From Nitrosomonas sp. Nm166 (GTDB lineage Bacteria; Pseudomonadota; Gammaproteobacteria; Burkholderiales; Nitrosomonadaceae), in assembly GCF_900112825.1 (NCBI RefSeq), contig NZ_FONE01000025.1:1-47499 (forward strand): a stretch of 47,499 nucleotides of DNA, read 5' to 3'. The position numbers were made by a program, and so were the translations under genes. The notes beneath the pieces were generated by a model. It saw only the letters and a program-made list of their open reading frames with translations, ran no database searches and was not told the origin of the DNA. Shown here piece after piece: positions 8,389-16,636 of this stretch. The number at the start of each line of letters is the position of its first letter. Position 1 is the first letter of the stretch.

Positions 8389-10614
8389 TTGTCAAATAAG
8401 AAGAATCAAAAAATGCGCGATCTCGATCCTTATCTCGAGCGTGAGAAAGAGCGTTATAAACACCCCTTGCCAAGCCGTGAATATATTTTGCAGATTCTGA
8501 AACAGCAGGGGATTCCGATTGCCGAGCAGGTACTACAGAAGCTGCTGTCGATTACCAAAAAAGAAATCGAGCTGTTTAATCGCCGATTAACAGCAATGAT
8601 TCGTGAGGGCCAGATTTTCCGCAACCGGAAAGGCGATATCTGCGTGATGGAAAAGCTGGATTTGATCAAAGGCAAGGTTCAAGGTCACGCAGATGGGTTT
8701 GGCTTTCTGATTCCCGATGACGGCAGTGTGGATTTGTATCTGAGTGCTAAAGAAATGCACAAGGCCTTGCATGGTGATCGGGTCCTAGTGCGTGAAATTG
8801 GATTAGACCGCCGAGGACGCAGAGAAGCGGCCATTGTGGAAGTACTGGAATATGCCAATACTCAGTTGGTAGGTCGCTTGCATATTGATCATGGTATTTT
8901 GTTTGTGGTGGCTGAAAATAAACGCATCAGTCAGGATATTCTGATTGCCAAAGAGCACTCGTTAAAAGCTAAAGCCAATCAGGTTGTGATGGTGGAAATT
9001 ATCCAGCAGCCAACTAAATATGCACAACCCATTGGTAGAATTATCGAAATCCTTGGGGATTACACGGCGCCAGGAATGGAAATTGAAATCGCGTTACGTA
9101 AACACGACCTTCCGCATGTGTTTCCTCCGGAAATCGAAAAGCTTTCGATCAAATTTCCCAAAACTGTATTAAAAAAAGACTTGGCGGGACGCAAGGATAT
9201 TTGCCATTTACCTCTGGTAACGATTGATGGCGAGACGGCGCGTGATTTTGACGATGCTGTTTTTTGTGAGAAAGAAGGTAAGGGATACCGGCTATACGTG
9301 GCGATCGCAGATGTCAGTCACTATGTCAAGCCGCAGGATGCGATTGACCAGGAAGCGTTGAATCGGGGCAATTCCGTTTATTTTCCACGCCGTGTGATTC
9401 CGATGTTACCTGAAGTTTTATCGAATGAATTATGCTCACTCAATCCGAATAAGAAACGGCTCTGTATGGTCTGTGAGATCCAATTCCAGGTAAATGGCAG
9501 TATGCTCGATTATGCTTTTTATCCGGCGGTAATGCGTTCGCATGCACGCCTGACTTATACCAAAGTAACCGCGATGCTGACTGATCCGAAAGGCCCGGAA
9601 GCCAGGGAACATGCAGCGCTGCTACCGCATTTGCAAACTGTCTATAAATTATTCAAAGCCCTACTTAAAGCACGCAAGAAACGCGGTGCGATTGACTTTG
9701 AAACCATTGAGACGCAGATGTTTTTTAATGATCAGGGGAAAATCGACAAGATTGAACCGGTACAACGGACTGAGGCGCACCGCTTGATTGAAGAATGCAT
9801 GCTGGCGGCTAATGTATGCGCGGCGGATTTTCTGCAAAAACATGGCCAAACCACGCTTTATCGGATCCATGAAGATCCGTCTGCCGAGAAAATTGAAGCC
9901 TTGCGCAATTTTCTCAAGGAGTTTGGCATTCAATTAGGCGGCAAAAATAAACCCAGCGCCAAAGATTATGCACAGACATTGCTTGAAATATACAAGAGGC
10001 CGGATGCGCAATTACTGCAAACGGTGATGTTAAGATCTTTGCAGCAAGCTGTTTACAGTCCGGATCTTACCGGGCATTTTGGACTTGCGTATGACGCCTA
10101 TACTCACTTCACTTCGCCAATTCGCCGTTATCCCGATTTATTGGTCCATCGCGCGATTAGGGCAGTATTGGATGACAAAACCTATCACCCAGACGACTGG
10201 CAGGAATTGGGCAACCATTGCTCAATGACCGAGCGCCGTGCTGATGAGGCAACGCGCGATGTCGAATCCTGGCTCAAATGCTTTTATATGCAGGATAAGA
10301 TCGGCGAATGTTTTGACGGTGTAGTCAGCAGTGTGACGGCTTTTGGATTATTCGTGGCTTTGGATAATGTGTATGTGGAAGGGCTTGTGCATATTTCTGA
10401 GTTGCCAAGTGATTATTTTCATTTTGATGCCACTAAACATATGTTGCTGGGGGAACGCAGTGGTAAGCAATACCGCCTCGGCGACCGATTGCATGTTCAA
10501 TTGGTTCGTGTTGATTTGGAGACCAGCAAAATTGATTTTGTGCTGGCAGAGTCAGACCTAAAGTTAGGCCGTTCCAAGTCAAGGACTTCATCCAGAAGTA
10601 AGAAATCGCCTTAG
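8389..10614 (+). CDS. rnr: Ribonuclease R
   Basis: RNase R is a processive 3'-5' exoribonuclease that degrades structured RNA and takes part in rRNA and tmRNA quality control. The 741-residue product has an N-terminal winged helix (about 25-85), cold-shock domains (about 90-250), the RNB catalytic domain with ARDFDDAVF (D286, D288, D289 bind Mg) and the signature HFTSPIRRYPDLLVHRAI, then an S1 domain and a basic Ser/Lys/Arg tail. The start is a TTG at 8389 with AGGAAA about 9 bases upstream. An ATG at 8413 behind AAGAAG is the alternative and would remove only eight residues. rlmB follows in the same direction after 145 bases. Confidence 0.95.
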   Translation: MSNKKNQKMRDLDPYLEREKERYKHPLPSREYILQILKQQGIPIAEQVLQKLLSITKKEIELFNRRLTAMIREGQIFRNRKGDICVMEKLDLIKGKVQGHADGFGFLIPDDGSVDLYLSAKEMHKALHGDRVLVREIGLDRRGRREAAIVEVLEYANTQLVGRLHIDHGILFVVAENKRISQDILIAKEHSLKAKANQVVMVEIIQQPTKYAQPIGRIIEILGDYTAPGMEIEIALRKHDLPHVFPPEIEKLSIKFPKTVLKKDLAGRKDICHLPLVTIDGETARDFDDAVFCEKEGKGYRLYVAIADVSHYVKPQDAIDQEALNRGNSVYFPRRVIPMLPEVLSNELCSLNPNKKRLCMVCEIQFQVNGSMLDYAFYPAVMRSHARLTYTKVTAMLTDPKGPEAREHAALLPHLQTVYKLFKALLKARKKRGAIDFETIETQMFFNDQGKIDKIEPVQRTEAHRLIEECMLAANVCAADFLQKHGQTTLYRIHEDPSAEKIEALRNFLKEFGIQLGGKNKPSAKDYAQTLLEIYKRPDAQLLQTVMLRSLQQAVYSPDLTGHFGLAYDAYTHFTSPIRRYPDLLVHRAIRAVLDDKTYHPDDWQELGNHCSMTERRADEATRDVESWLKCFYMQDKIGECFDGVVSSVTAFGLFVALDNVYVEGLVHISELPSDYFHFDATKHMLLGERSGKQYRLGDRLHVQLVRVDLETSKIDFVLAESDLKLGRSKSRTSSRSKKSP

Positions 10615-10677
10615 TTTCTGAATTGTTTTACAATACGCAGATGACAGAGAAATGCGCACGAGAAACTTCGAGTCCAA

Positions 10678-10697
10678 CAGCGGGGTGCTGCTTTTTT
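10678..10697 (+). terminator. Weak possible intrinsic terminator after rnr
   Basis: CAGC (10678-10681) pairs with GCTG (10687-10690) around a GGGGT loop and is followed by CTTTTTT. The stem is only 4 bp, so it may only attenuate read-through into rlmB. Confidence 0.3.
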
Positions 10698-10759
10698 CAT
10701 CAAAGATCTCTCATGCTAAGCTAAGCTTGAAAAAGTTTTTGTTTTATTAACAAAGAACT

Positions 10760-11494
10760 ATGTCCAGCACTCGCCTTATCTTTGGTTTTCATGCAGTGAC
10801 CAGTCGTTTGCGACAAAATCCCGATAGCATTAAAGAAATATTCATCGATACTGCACGAGATGATCAGCGCGCACGCAGCTTAATCAATCTTGCCGAAACC
10901 CGGAAAATTCAGTTGACCCCCTGCGAAGGGTCGAGGCTGGCGAATATGACTGGCACCAATCGTCATCAGGGCGTCGTGGCCAATATCGACAGTGCGCGCA
11001 ATTATATAGATATCGACGATGTTCTGGAAACACTGACTGAGCCTGCGCGGTTATTGGTATTGGATGGCATTCAGGATCCGCACAACTTGGGTGCTTGTTT
11101 GCGTGTCGCGGACGCTTTTGGCGTGCATGCGGTGATTGCCCCAAAAGACCGAGCAGTAGGGGTGACTGCAACAGTTTACAAAGTTTCCAGTGGTGCTGCT
11201 GACACTGTGCCTTTTATCGCAGTTACTAATTTATCCCGTACGCTTAAGCAATTAAAAGAACACGGTATCTGGATTATTGGCACGGCGGAAAATGCAGACT
11301 ATGATCTGACGCATTTTCAAATTAAAGGACCTATTGCATGGGTATTTGGCTCTGAAGAAAAAGGGCTACGGCGTTTAACACGCGAAGCCTGCGATCAGTT
11401 GGTGCGTATTCCGATGCTGGGCAGTGTCGAGAGTTTGAACGTGGCTGTCAGCGTCGGCATCTGTCTTTTTGAAACGCATCGCCAGCAGCAGTGA
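10760..11494 (+). CDS. rlmB: 23S rRNA (guanosine-2'-O-)-methyltransferase RlmB
   Basis: RlmB methylates the 2'-OH of G2251 in the peptidyl-transferase loop of 23S rRNA (E. coli numbering). At 244 residues it has the usual length. An N-terminal substrate-binding region includes the TGTNRHQGVVA block. The SPOUT-knot motifs follow: NLGACLRVADAFG, WVFGSEEKGLRRL and IPMLGSVESLNVAVSVGI, the last forming the trefoil knot that binds SAM. It lies directly after rnr, the common betaproteobacterial arrangement that links RNA decay and rRNA modification. argS follows in the same direction. Confidence 0.95.
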   Translation: MSSTRLIFGFHAVTSRLRQNPDSIKEIFIDTARDDQRARSLINLAETRKIQLTPCEGSRLANMTGTNRHQGVVANIDSARNYIDIDDVLETLTEPARLLVLDGIQDPHNLGACLRVADAFGVHAVIAPKDRAVGVTATVYKVSSGAADTVPFIAVTNLSRTLKQLKEHGIWIIGTAENADYDLTHFQIKGPIAWVFGSEEKGLRRLTREACDQLVRIPMLGSVESLNVAVSVGICLFETHRQQQ

Positions 11495-11570
11495 GTAACC
11501 TGATCAGACAGGCACATCTTATGCCATCAATCTATTTTAATAAAAATATCAAGATATATATATTCCAATC

Positions 11571-13328
11571 ATGAACTTATCCGCTGTTCCCCATTTTAAA
11601 ACACACTTTGCCGAACTTTTTCATGTGGCAGCCAGTAACATCACTTCCCTGGATGCCGCTATGCGCATTGAATTGTCGCGTACCAAGCAAGCCAGTCATG
11701 GGGATTATTCGTGTAATCTTGCCATGCAATTGGCCAAGCAGTTAGGTAAAAATCCACGTGAAGTCGCGCAGTTACTGATCGATAAGATGCCGGTTTCGCC
11801 TTATGTCGAGAAGATTGAAGTGGCGGGTGCAGGGTTTATTAATCTGTTCCTGAAAAATTCTACCAAGCAGCAGCATTTGCATTACGTGTTACAAAGTAAG
11901 GATGCGTTTGGTAGTAGTAATTTTGGTCAAGGAAAAAAAATACAGGTGGAATTTGTGTCAGCCAACCCAACCGGGCCATTACATGTTGGCCATGGACGCG
12001 GGGCAGCGATCGGTGCGAGTCTTGCCAATATATTGAAAGCGGCTGGTTTTGACGTATCCCGTGAATTCTACGTGAATGATGCAGGGCGGCAAATGGATAT
12101 ATTGACGCTATCCACTTGGCTGCGTTATCTGGAATTGAATGATATTCATATTGCCTTTCCGGCTAACGCCTATCAGGGAGACTATGTAAAAGCCATGGCA
12201 AAACTGATCCATCAGGCACATGCGCAACGTTATGTACATCAGCCGGATTTATTATTGGATGGTCTACCTGCTATTGCCCGTGAAACGTCTGTAGATACTG
12301 ACGAACAGTTGGATCAACTGATTGCGAATACAAAAAAAATACTCGGGCAGGATTATGCGTATATTCACAATTTTGTCCTGACAGAGCAATTGGGTGATTG
12401 CCGCAATGATTTGATGGAATTCGGCGTGGAATTCGATGTCTGGTTTTCAGAACAATCGTTGTATGATAATGGTTTGGTGGCACACGCCATTGAATTGCTA
12501 GAGAAAAAGCATCACTTATATCACCAAGACGGCGCCACCTGGTTTCGTTCAACTGACTTCGGCGATGAGAAAGATCGTGTCGTGCAACGGGAAAATGGGC
12601 AATTTACTTATTTTGCATCGGATATCGCTTACCATCTGAATAAATTTGAGCGCGGCTTTGACCAGGTAATCAATATTTGGGGAGCTGATCATCATGGCTA
12701 TATTGCCCGGGTAAAAGGCGCCTTACGGGCGCTGGAACTGGACCCGACGAAACTGGAGATTGCTCTGGTGCAGTTTGCGGTGCTCTACCGTAATGGCAAA
12801 AAAGCCTCCATGTCGACCCGTTCCGGCGAGTTTGTCACATTGCGGGAATTGCGCCAGGAAGTCGGCAAAGATGCTGCACGATTCTTTTATGTCATGCGCA
12901 AAAGCGATCAGCATTTGGACTTTGATTTGGATCTGGCCAAATCGCAAAGTACAGATAACCCGGTTTATTATGTACAGTACGCGCATGCGCGCGTTTGCAG
13001 CGTGCTGGCCCAGTGGGATGGTGATATCGATGATTTGAAAGATGCCGATATGAACGCATTGTCCAGTCCTACAGAACTGGCTTTGCTGCAAAGAATCATT
13101 GATTTTCCTGATGCCATCGAGGCGGCCGCCAAGGAATATTCACCGCATCTAATTGCTTTTTATCTCAGAGAGCTGGCCAGTGAATTTCACAGTTACTATA
13201 ATTCCACGCGCTTCCTGGTACCTGACATTTCATTGTTGCACGCGCGTTTGGCACTCGTTGCATCCATCCGTCAGATATTGAATAATGGTCTTAGGTTACT
13301 GGGCGTTAGCGCACCTGAGAAAATGTGA
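11571..13328 (+). CDS. argS: Arginyl-tRNA synthetase
   Basis: Class I aminoacyl-tRNA synthetase that charges tRNA-Arg. The 585-residue protein has the N-terminal Add-1 domain (about 1-115), the HIGH-type motif PTGPLHVGHGRG (HVGH at 138-141), a Rossmann catalytic core, and a KMSKS-equivalent region KASMSTRSGEFVTL. The C-terminal helical DALR anticodon-binding domain ends at LLGVSAPEKM. Length and motif order are normal. A SPOR-domain gene begins 24 bases after the stop, so the two are probably co-transcribed. Confidence 0.96.
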   Translation: MNLSAVPHFKTHFAELFHVAASNITSLDAAMRIELSRTKQASHGDYSCNLAMQLAKQLGKNPREVAQLLIDKMPVSPYVEKIEVAGAGFINLFLKNSTKQQHLHYVLQSKDAFGSSNFGQGKKIQVEFVSANPTGPLHVGHGRGAAIGASLANILKAAGFDVSREFYVNDAGRQMDILTLSTWLRYLELNDIHIAFPANAYQGDYVKAMAKLIHQAHAQRYVHQPDLLLDGLPAIARETSVDTDEQLDQLIANTKKILGQDYAYIHNFVLTEQLGDCRNDLMEFGVEFDVWFSEQSLYDNGLVAHAIELLEKKHHLYHQDGATWFRSTDFGDEKDRVVQRENGQFTYFASDIAYHLNKFERGFDQVINIWGADHHGYIARVKGALRALELDPTKLEIALVQFAVLYRNGKKASMSTRSGEFVTLRELRQEVGKDAARFFYVMRKSDQHLDFDLDLAKSQSTDNPVYYVQYAHARVCSVLAQWDGDIDDLKDADMNALSSPTELALLQRIIDFPDAIEAAAKEYSPHLIAFYLRELASEFHSYYNSTRFLVPDISLLHARLALVASIRQILNNGLRLLGVSAPEKM

Positions 13329-13352
13329 TCGAATTAATATAGAAAGGTATTC

Positions 13353-14165
13353 ATGAGTCGAGATTATAAATCCCGGAAGTCTTCAAAATCGCATGAAAAA
13401 AGCGGCTCAGCGTTTCTGGGGGGATTCGTTGGTTACGCACTGGGTCTGATGAGTGCAATTGGCATATGGCTATATCTTAACTATGCGCCCAGTCCATTTT
13501 TGCCGAACGAAAAAACTGCCCGTTTATCAGAGAAAAGTGAAACACGTCCGGTGCCAGAGCAAGCAAAAACACCCCCTAATCCGATTCAAGAAGAACCATT
13601 AAGCACAGCCGAAGAAAAGCCCCGGTTCGATTTTTATAAAATACTCCCTGGCATTGATGAGCCGGAAATTGATCCCAGAAGTAAACAAACTGATGAGCGA
13701 CCTACTCAGCCCCCCATAACTGCCAAAATTCCGGAAAGTAGCAGCAAGCCGGTTGAGACTGTTCGGCAAGCCGCTCCAATTCAGCCCATGCCAGTTCAAC
13801 CTACTCCAACACAACCAAGCGTCGTTTTGGCTGAAACTAAGCAGCATACTGTTTCCATTCCATCGCGCAATCTTCCGGCCGAGACTGTGCAGCAATCAGC
13901 AGCACCGCAAACTAAAAATACAAAACCGATTGAGAAATATTTTCTTCAAGCTGGATCATTCAGAAAAAATGATGATGCAGAAAATTTAAAAGCAAGGCTC
14001 GCATTACTTGGTGTGTTGGCATCTGTGCAACCAATTGATTTGGCAGAAAAAGGGATCTGGTATAGAGTGCGCGTCGGCCCTTTTACAAAAAAAGAAGATG
14101 TTGATGAAACCAGCGCTTCTCTTAGAGAAAATGGAATAGCCACCCAATTTATTAAAGCACCTTAA
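13353..14165 (+). CDS. SPOR-domain membrane protein (FtsN/DedD-like)
   Basis: A 270-residue inner-membrane protein. A short basic cytoplasmic tail is followed by one transmembrane segment (about 24-44, GGFVGYALGLMSAIGIWLYL). A long Pro/Gln/Thr-rich periplasmic linker leads to a C-terminal SPOR domain (about 193-268, with YFLQAGSFRKNDDAENLKA and WYRVRVGPF). SPOR domains bind denuded peptidoglycan at division septa, so a role in cell division or septal wall synthesis is expected. It follows argS at 24 bases, as FtsN-like genes do in many betaproteobacteria. Assignment to ftsN itself cannot be made from sequence alone. Confidence 0.88.
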   Translation: MSRDYKSRKSSKSHEKSGSAFLGGFVGYALGLMSAIGIWLYLNYAPSPFLPNEKTARLSEKSETRPVPEQAKTPPNPIQEEPLSTAEEKPRFDFYKILPGIDEPEIDPRSKQTDERPTQPPITAKIPESSSKPVETVRQAAPIQPMPVQPTPTQPSVVLAETKQHTVSIPSRNLPAETVQQSAAPQTKNTKPIEKYFLQAGSFRKNDDAENLKARLALLGVLASVQPIDLAEKGIWYRVRVGPFTKKEDVDETSASLRENGIATQFIKAP

Positions 14166-14255
14166 TATTTCAGCAAACTATTGATTAGAAATCTTGCAGA
14201 GTTTCTTATAGAAAGAATGCAATCACATATCTATTAACTTGTTTAAGGAGTTAAA

Positions 14256-14903
14256 ATGAATCGACTCAAACTTTTCGCATTTAGCTTTTTATTGCTGAGC
14301 TTTGGATTAATCAATAGTTGGAGTGTGCATGCTGAAATCGTTAAGGGCAAAGATTATACAGTTCTGACTAATCCCCAGTCGACCCAGGATAGTACTAAAA
14401 TTGAAGTGCTGGAGTTTTTCTGGTATGGCTGTCCGCACTGTTATAGCTTGCATCCACACCTTAAAACCTGGTTGATGAATAAACCCAGTGATGTTGATTT
14501 CCATTATGTGCCAGCGATTTTCCGGCCGAACTGGGTAGCGGCTGCAAAAATATTTTATGCGCTAAGTGTCATCGGCATGACAGATTCTCTGCATGATAAT
14601 GTCTATGATGCTATTCATCGCGACAAAATTGATTTGAATAGTGAAGCTATATTGTTTGATTGGATTGAGAAGCAAGGCGTCGATAGGAAAAAATTTGAGA
14701 ACGCTTATAATTCGTTTGCTGTACAAAATCAGGTGGCGAGATCCACGCAAATGTCCAGGCAGTATCAGTTAACGGGTGTTCCTGCACTGGTAATTAATGG
14801 GAAGTACCTCACTAGCGGTAAAATGGGCGGCACGCCGCATGACACGATCAAGATTTTGGAAATGCTTATTGAAAAAGCACGTCAAGAAAAACAAGGAAAA
14901 TAG
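14256..14903 (+). CDS. dsbA: Thiol:disulfide interchange protein DsbA
   Basis: Periplasmic oxidase that introduces disulfide bonds into exported proteins and is re-oxidised by DsbB. The 215-residue precursor has a signal peptide (about 1-26, ending SVHA). The thioredoxin fold carries active site CPHC (59-62) in FFWYGCPHCYSL, and the cis-proline loop is GVPALVING. A good ribosome-binding site (AAGGAG) precedes the ATG. It sits between the SPOR gene and msrA, which makes a small cluster for envelope protein folding and repair. Confidence 0.95.
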   Translation: MNRLKLFAFSFLLLSFGLINSWSVHAEIVKGKDYTVLTNPQSTQDSTKIEVLEFFWYGCPHCYSLHPHLKTWLMNKPSDVDFHYVPAIFRPNWVAAAKIFYALSVIGMTDSLHDNVYDAIHRDKIDLNSEAILFDWIEKQGVDRKKFENAYNSFAVQNQVARSTQMSRQYQLTGVPALVINGKYLTSGKMGGTPHDTIKILEMLIEKARQEKQGK

Positions 14904-14966
14904 TTGTGTGCGGGTAGTTTTCATTCGTGATACGGCTCTTTATTGATTGAAATATTCAGATAAAAC

Positions 14967-15431
14967 ATGGCAACAAACAAGATTATTTTTGGAGCAGGTT
15001 GTTTTTGGGGAGTCGAAGCGGCTTTTCGTCGCGTCAAAGGTGTCACTAACGTTACCTGTGGATATTCTGGCGGGCATACTGAGAATCCTACTTATGAATC
15101 AGTATGTAGCAATACCACCGGTCATATTGAAGTGGTTATGGTGGAATACGATCCGGCAGAAGTAAGTGTTGAAACCCTGCTGGAAAATTTTTGGAACTGC
15201 CATAACCCTACTACCCAGGATCGACAAGGCCCCGACATTGGAACGCAATACCGCTCGGTGATCTTTTATTTCACACCTGAACAAGAAACAGCTGCCAAAG
15301 AATCCATGCATCGGCTACAACGTAGTGGGCGCTGGCAAGATCCAGTGGTAACAAAGCTTCTACCTGCCCCCCAATTTTACGTTGCTGAAGAATATCATCA
15401 AAACTATTTTAAGAAGCACGGGATTCATTAG
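14967..15431 (+). CDS. msrA: Peptide methionine sulfoxide reductase MsrA
   Basis: Reduces the S-epimer of methionine sulfoxide in proteins. The 154-residue product starts with the family signature GAGCFWGVEAAF, with catalytic Cys12. It includes GYSGGHTENPTYESV, the FWNCHNPT block and DIGTQYRS. It is the short cytosolic form without an MsrB domain. No recycling cysteines are obvious near the C-terminus, so the regeneration route is unclear. It lies 63 bases after dsbA and 17 bases before gmk, all in the same direction. Confidence 0.95.
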   Translation: MATNKIIFGAGCFWGVEAAFRRVKGVTNVTCGYSGGHTENPTYESVCSNTTGHIEVVMVEYDPAEVSVETLLENFWNCHNPTTQDRQGPDIGTQYRSVIFYFTPEQETAAKESMHRLQRSGRWQDPVVTKLLPAPQFYVAEEYHQNYFKKHGIH

Positions 15432-15448
15432 CCTTTTTATTAACTTAA

Positions 15449-16066
15449 ATGACTAACACTGCAGGTTGCTTGTTTGTTATCAGTGCACCTTCCGGTACTG
15501 GAAAAACCAGTCTGGTCAGAGCACTGCTCCAATCAGATCTCAATCTGAATCTATCGATTTCGCACACCACTCGTCCACCTCGCTCTGAAGAAGTGAATGG
15601 TCGAGACTATCATTTCGTCAGTAAAGATACCTTTCAGCAGATGCTTGTCAGTGGAGAATTTCTGGAAAGTGCGGAAGTTTATGGCAATCTGTATGGTACT
15701 TCGCAGCGATGGGTTAATGAGGTCATCGCGTCCGGACAAGATATTCTGCTTGAAATCGATTGTCAGGGGGCTAGGCAAATACAACGAATCTTTCCTCAAT
15801 CTGTGGGGATTTTTATCCTTCCTCCTTCAGTTAACAGTCTGGCAATTCGCTTAAAAACACGCGCGCAAGATAATCCAGAAATCATTCAGAAAAGACTTGC
15901 TGCAGCACGTGAGGAAGTCAGCCATATCGCAGAGTTCGATTATATTGTTATCAACAACGAACTGGATGAGGCTCTCAGAGATCTGATCTGTATTATTAAA
16001 GCTGAGCGTTTGAAAAAAGAACATCAAGTGATTAAGCATCATGCATTAATCGCTCAATTGACATAA
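15449..16066 (+). CDS. gmk: Guanylate kinase
   Basis: Phosphorylates GMP to GDP with ATP, a step in GTP, dGTP and (p)ppGpp supply. The 205-residue protein shows the P-loop SAPSGTGKT (12-20), the GMP-binding region SISHTTRPPRSEEVNGRDYH, and the DILLEIDCQGARQI core. Length is typical. It is followed by rpoZ and spoT, the conserved gmk-rpoZ-spoT cluster that joins guanine nucleotide synthesis to the stringent response. Confidence 0.96.
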   Translation: MTNTAGCLFVISAPSGTGKTSLVRALLQSDLNLNLSISHTTRPPRSEEVNGRDYHFVSKDTFQQMLVSGEFLESAEVYGNLYGTSQRWVNEVIASGQDILLEIDCQGARQIQRIFPQSVGIFILPPSVNSLAIRLKTRAQDNPEIIQKRLAAAREEVSHIAEFDYIVINNELDEALRDLICIIKAERLKKEHQVIKHHALIAQLT

Positions 16067-16160
16067 TCAGTTTCTGTTTATTTACAAATGGTATTATTTT
16101 CTCTTTTTATTGTAAAATTTACCCTAATTCATAACCAACCAACCAAGACAAATACTTATT

Positions 16161-16367
16161 ATGGCACGGATTACTGTTGATGATTGTTTGAAGAGAATCC
16201 CTAATCGATTTGATATGACCCTGGTGGCTACAGCACGCGCCAGGCAGTTGGCCATTGGTTCTGCGCCGATGGTGGAGTCAGCACGGGATAAACCAACCGT
16301 TATAGCGCTACGCGAGGTAGCGTTAGGAAAAGTAGGGCTGGACATCCTTAACCCGAAAAACATGTAA
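16161..16367 (+). CDS. rpoZ: RNA polymerase omega subunit
   Basis: The 68-residue omega subunit helps assemble RNA polymerase by holding beta-prime and forms part of a (p)ppGpp-binding site. The sequence starts [19 protein letters not shown] and contains the conserved [11 protein letters not shown] helix. It is somewhat shorter than the E. coli protein but of usual length for betaproteobacteria. The gene lies 94 bases after gmk and upstream of spoT, separated from it by a 269-base gap with an inverted repeat. Confidence 0.95.
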   Translation: MARITVDDCLKRIPNRFDMTLVATARARQLAIGSAPMVESARDKPTVIALREVALGKVGLDILNPKNM

Positions 16368-16394
16368 TGCGAATCTGATATTCCTAAAGTACAC

Positions 16395-16456
16395 GCTATG
16401 CATTAAGTCTCTAGTCGGTATCCTGATCATCAGTCAGGTATCAATTAATGCATAGC
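16395..16456. repeat. 12-bp perfect inverted repeat between rpoZ and spoT
   Basis: GCTATGCATTAA (16395-16406) and TTAATGCATAGC (16445-16456) are exact reverse complements 38 bases apart. A smaller inner pair, CCTGA (16422-16426) with TCAGG (16434-16438), could extend a cruciform or RNA hairpin. No T-run follows, so it is not a classical terminator. It could separate rpoZ and spoT expression or bind a regulator. A further CCGGC/GCCGG hairpin lies near 16530-16550. Confidence 0.5.
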
Positions 16457-16636
16457 ATCACTGTTTCCCCGGTATTAAAAACTCAGTTGCTGAATTAAGC
16501 AGGAATTCTTACTTTTCTAGGTAAATCCCGGCATATAATCATAGCCGGACTCTGTTGAGGAAATTAATAGCGTATCTTAAACAGATCTGCGATTCACAGT
16601 TATTTTGAAAAAAATACTTTAAGCGCATCAAAATCT

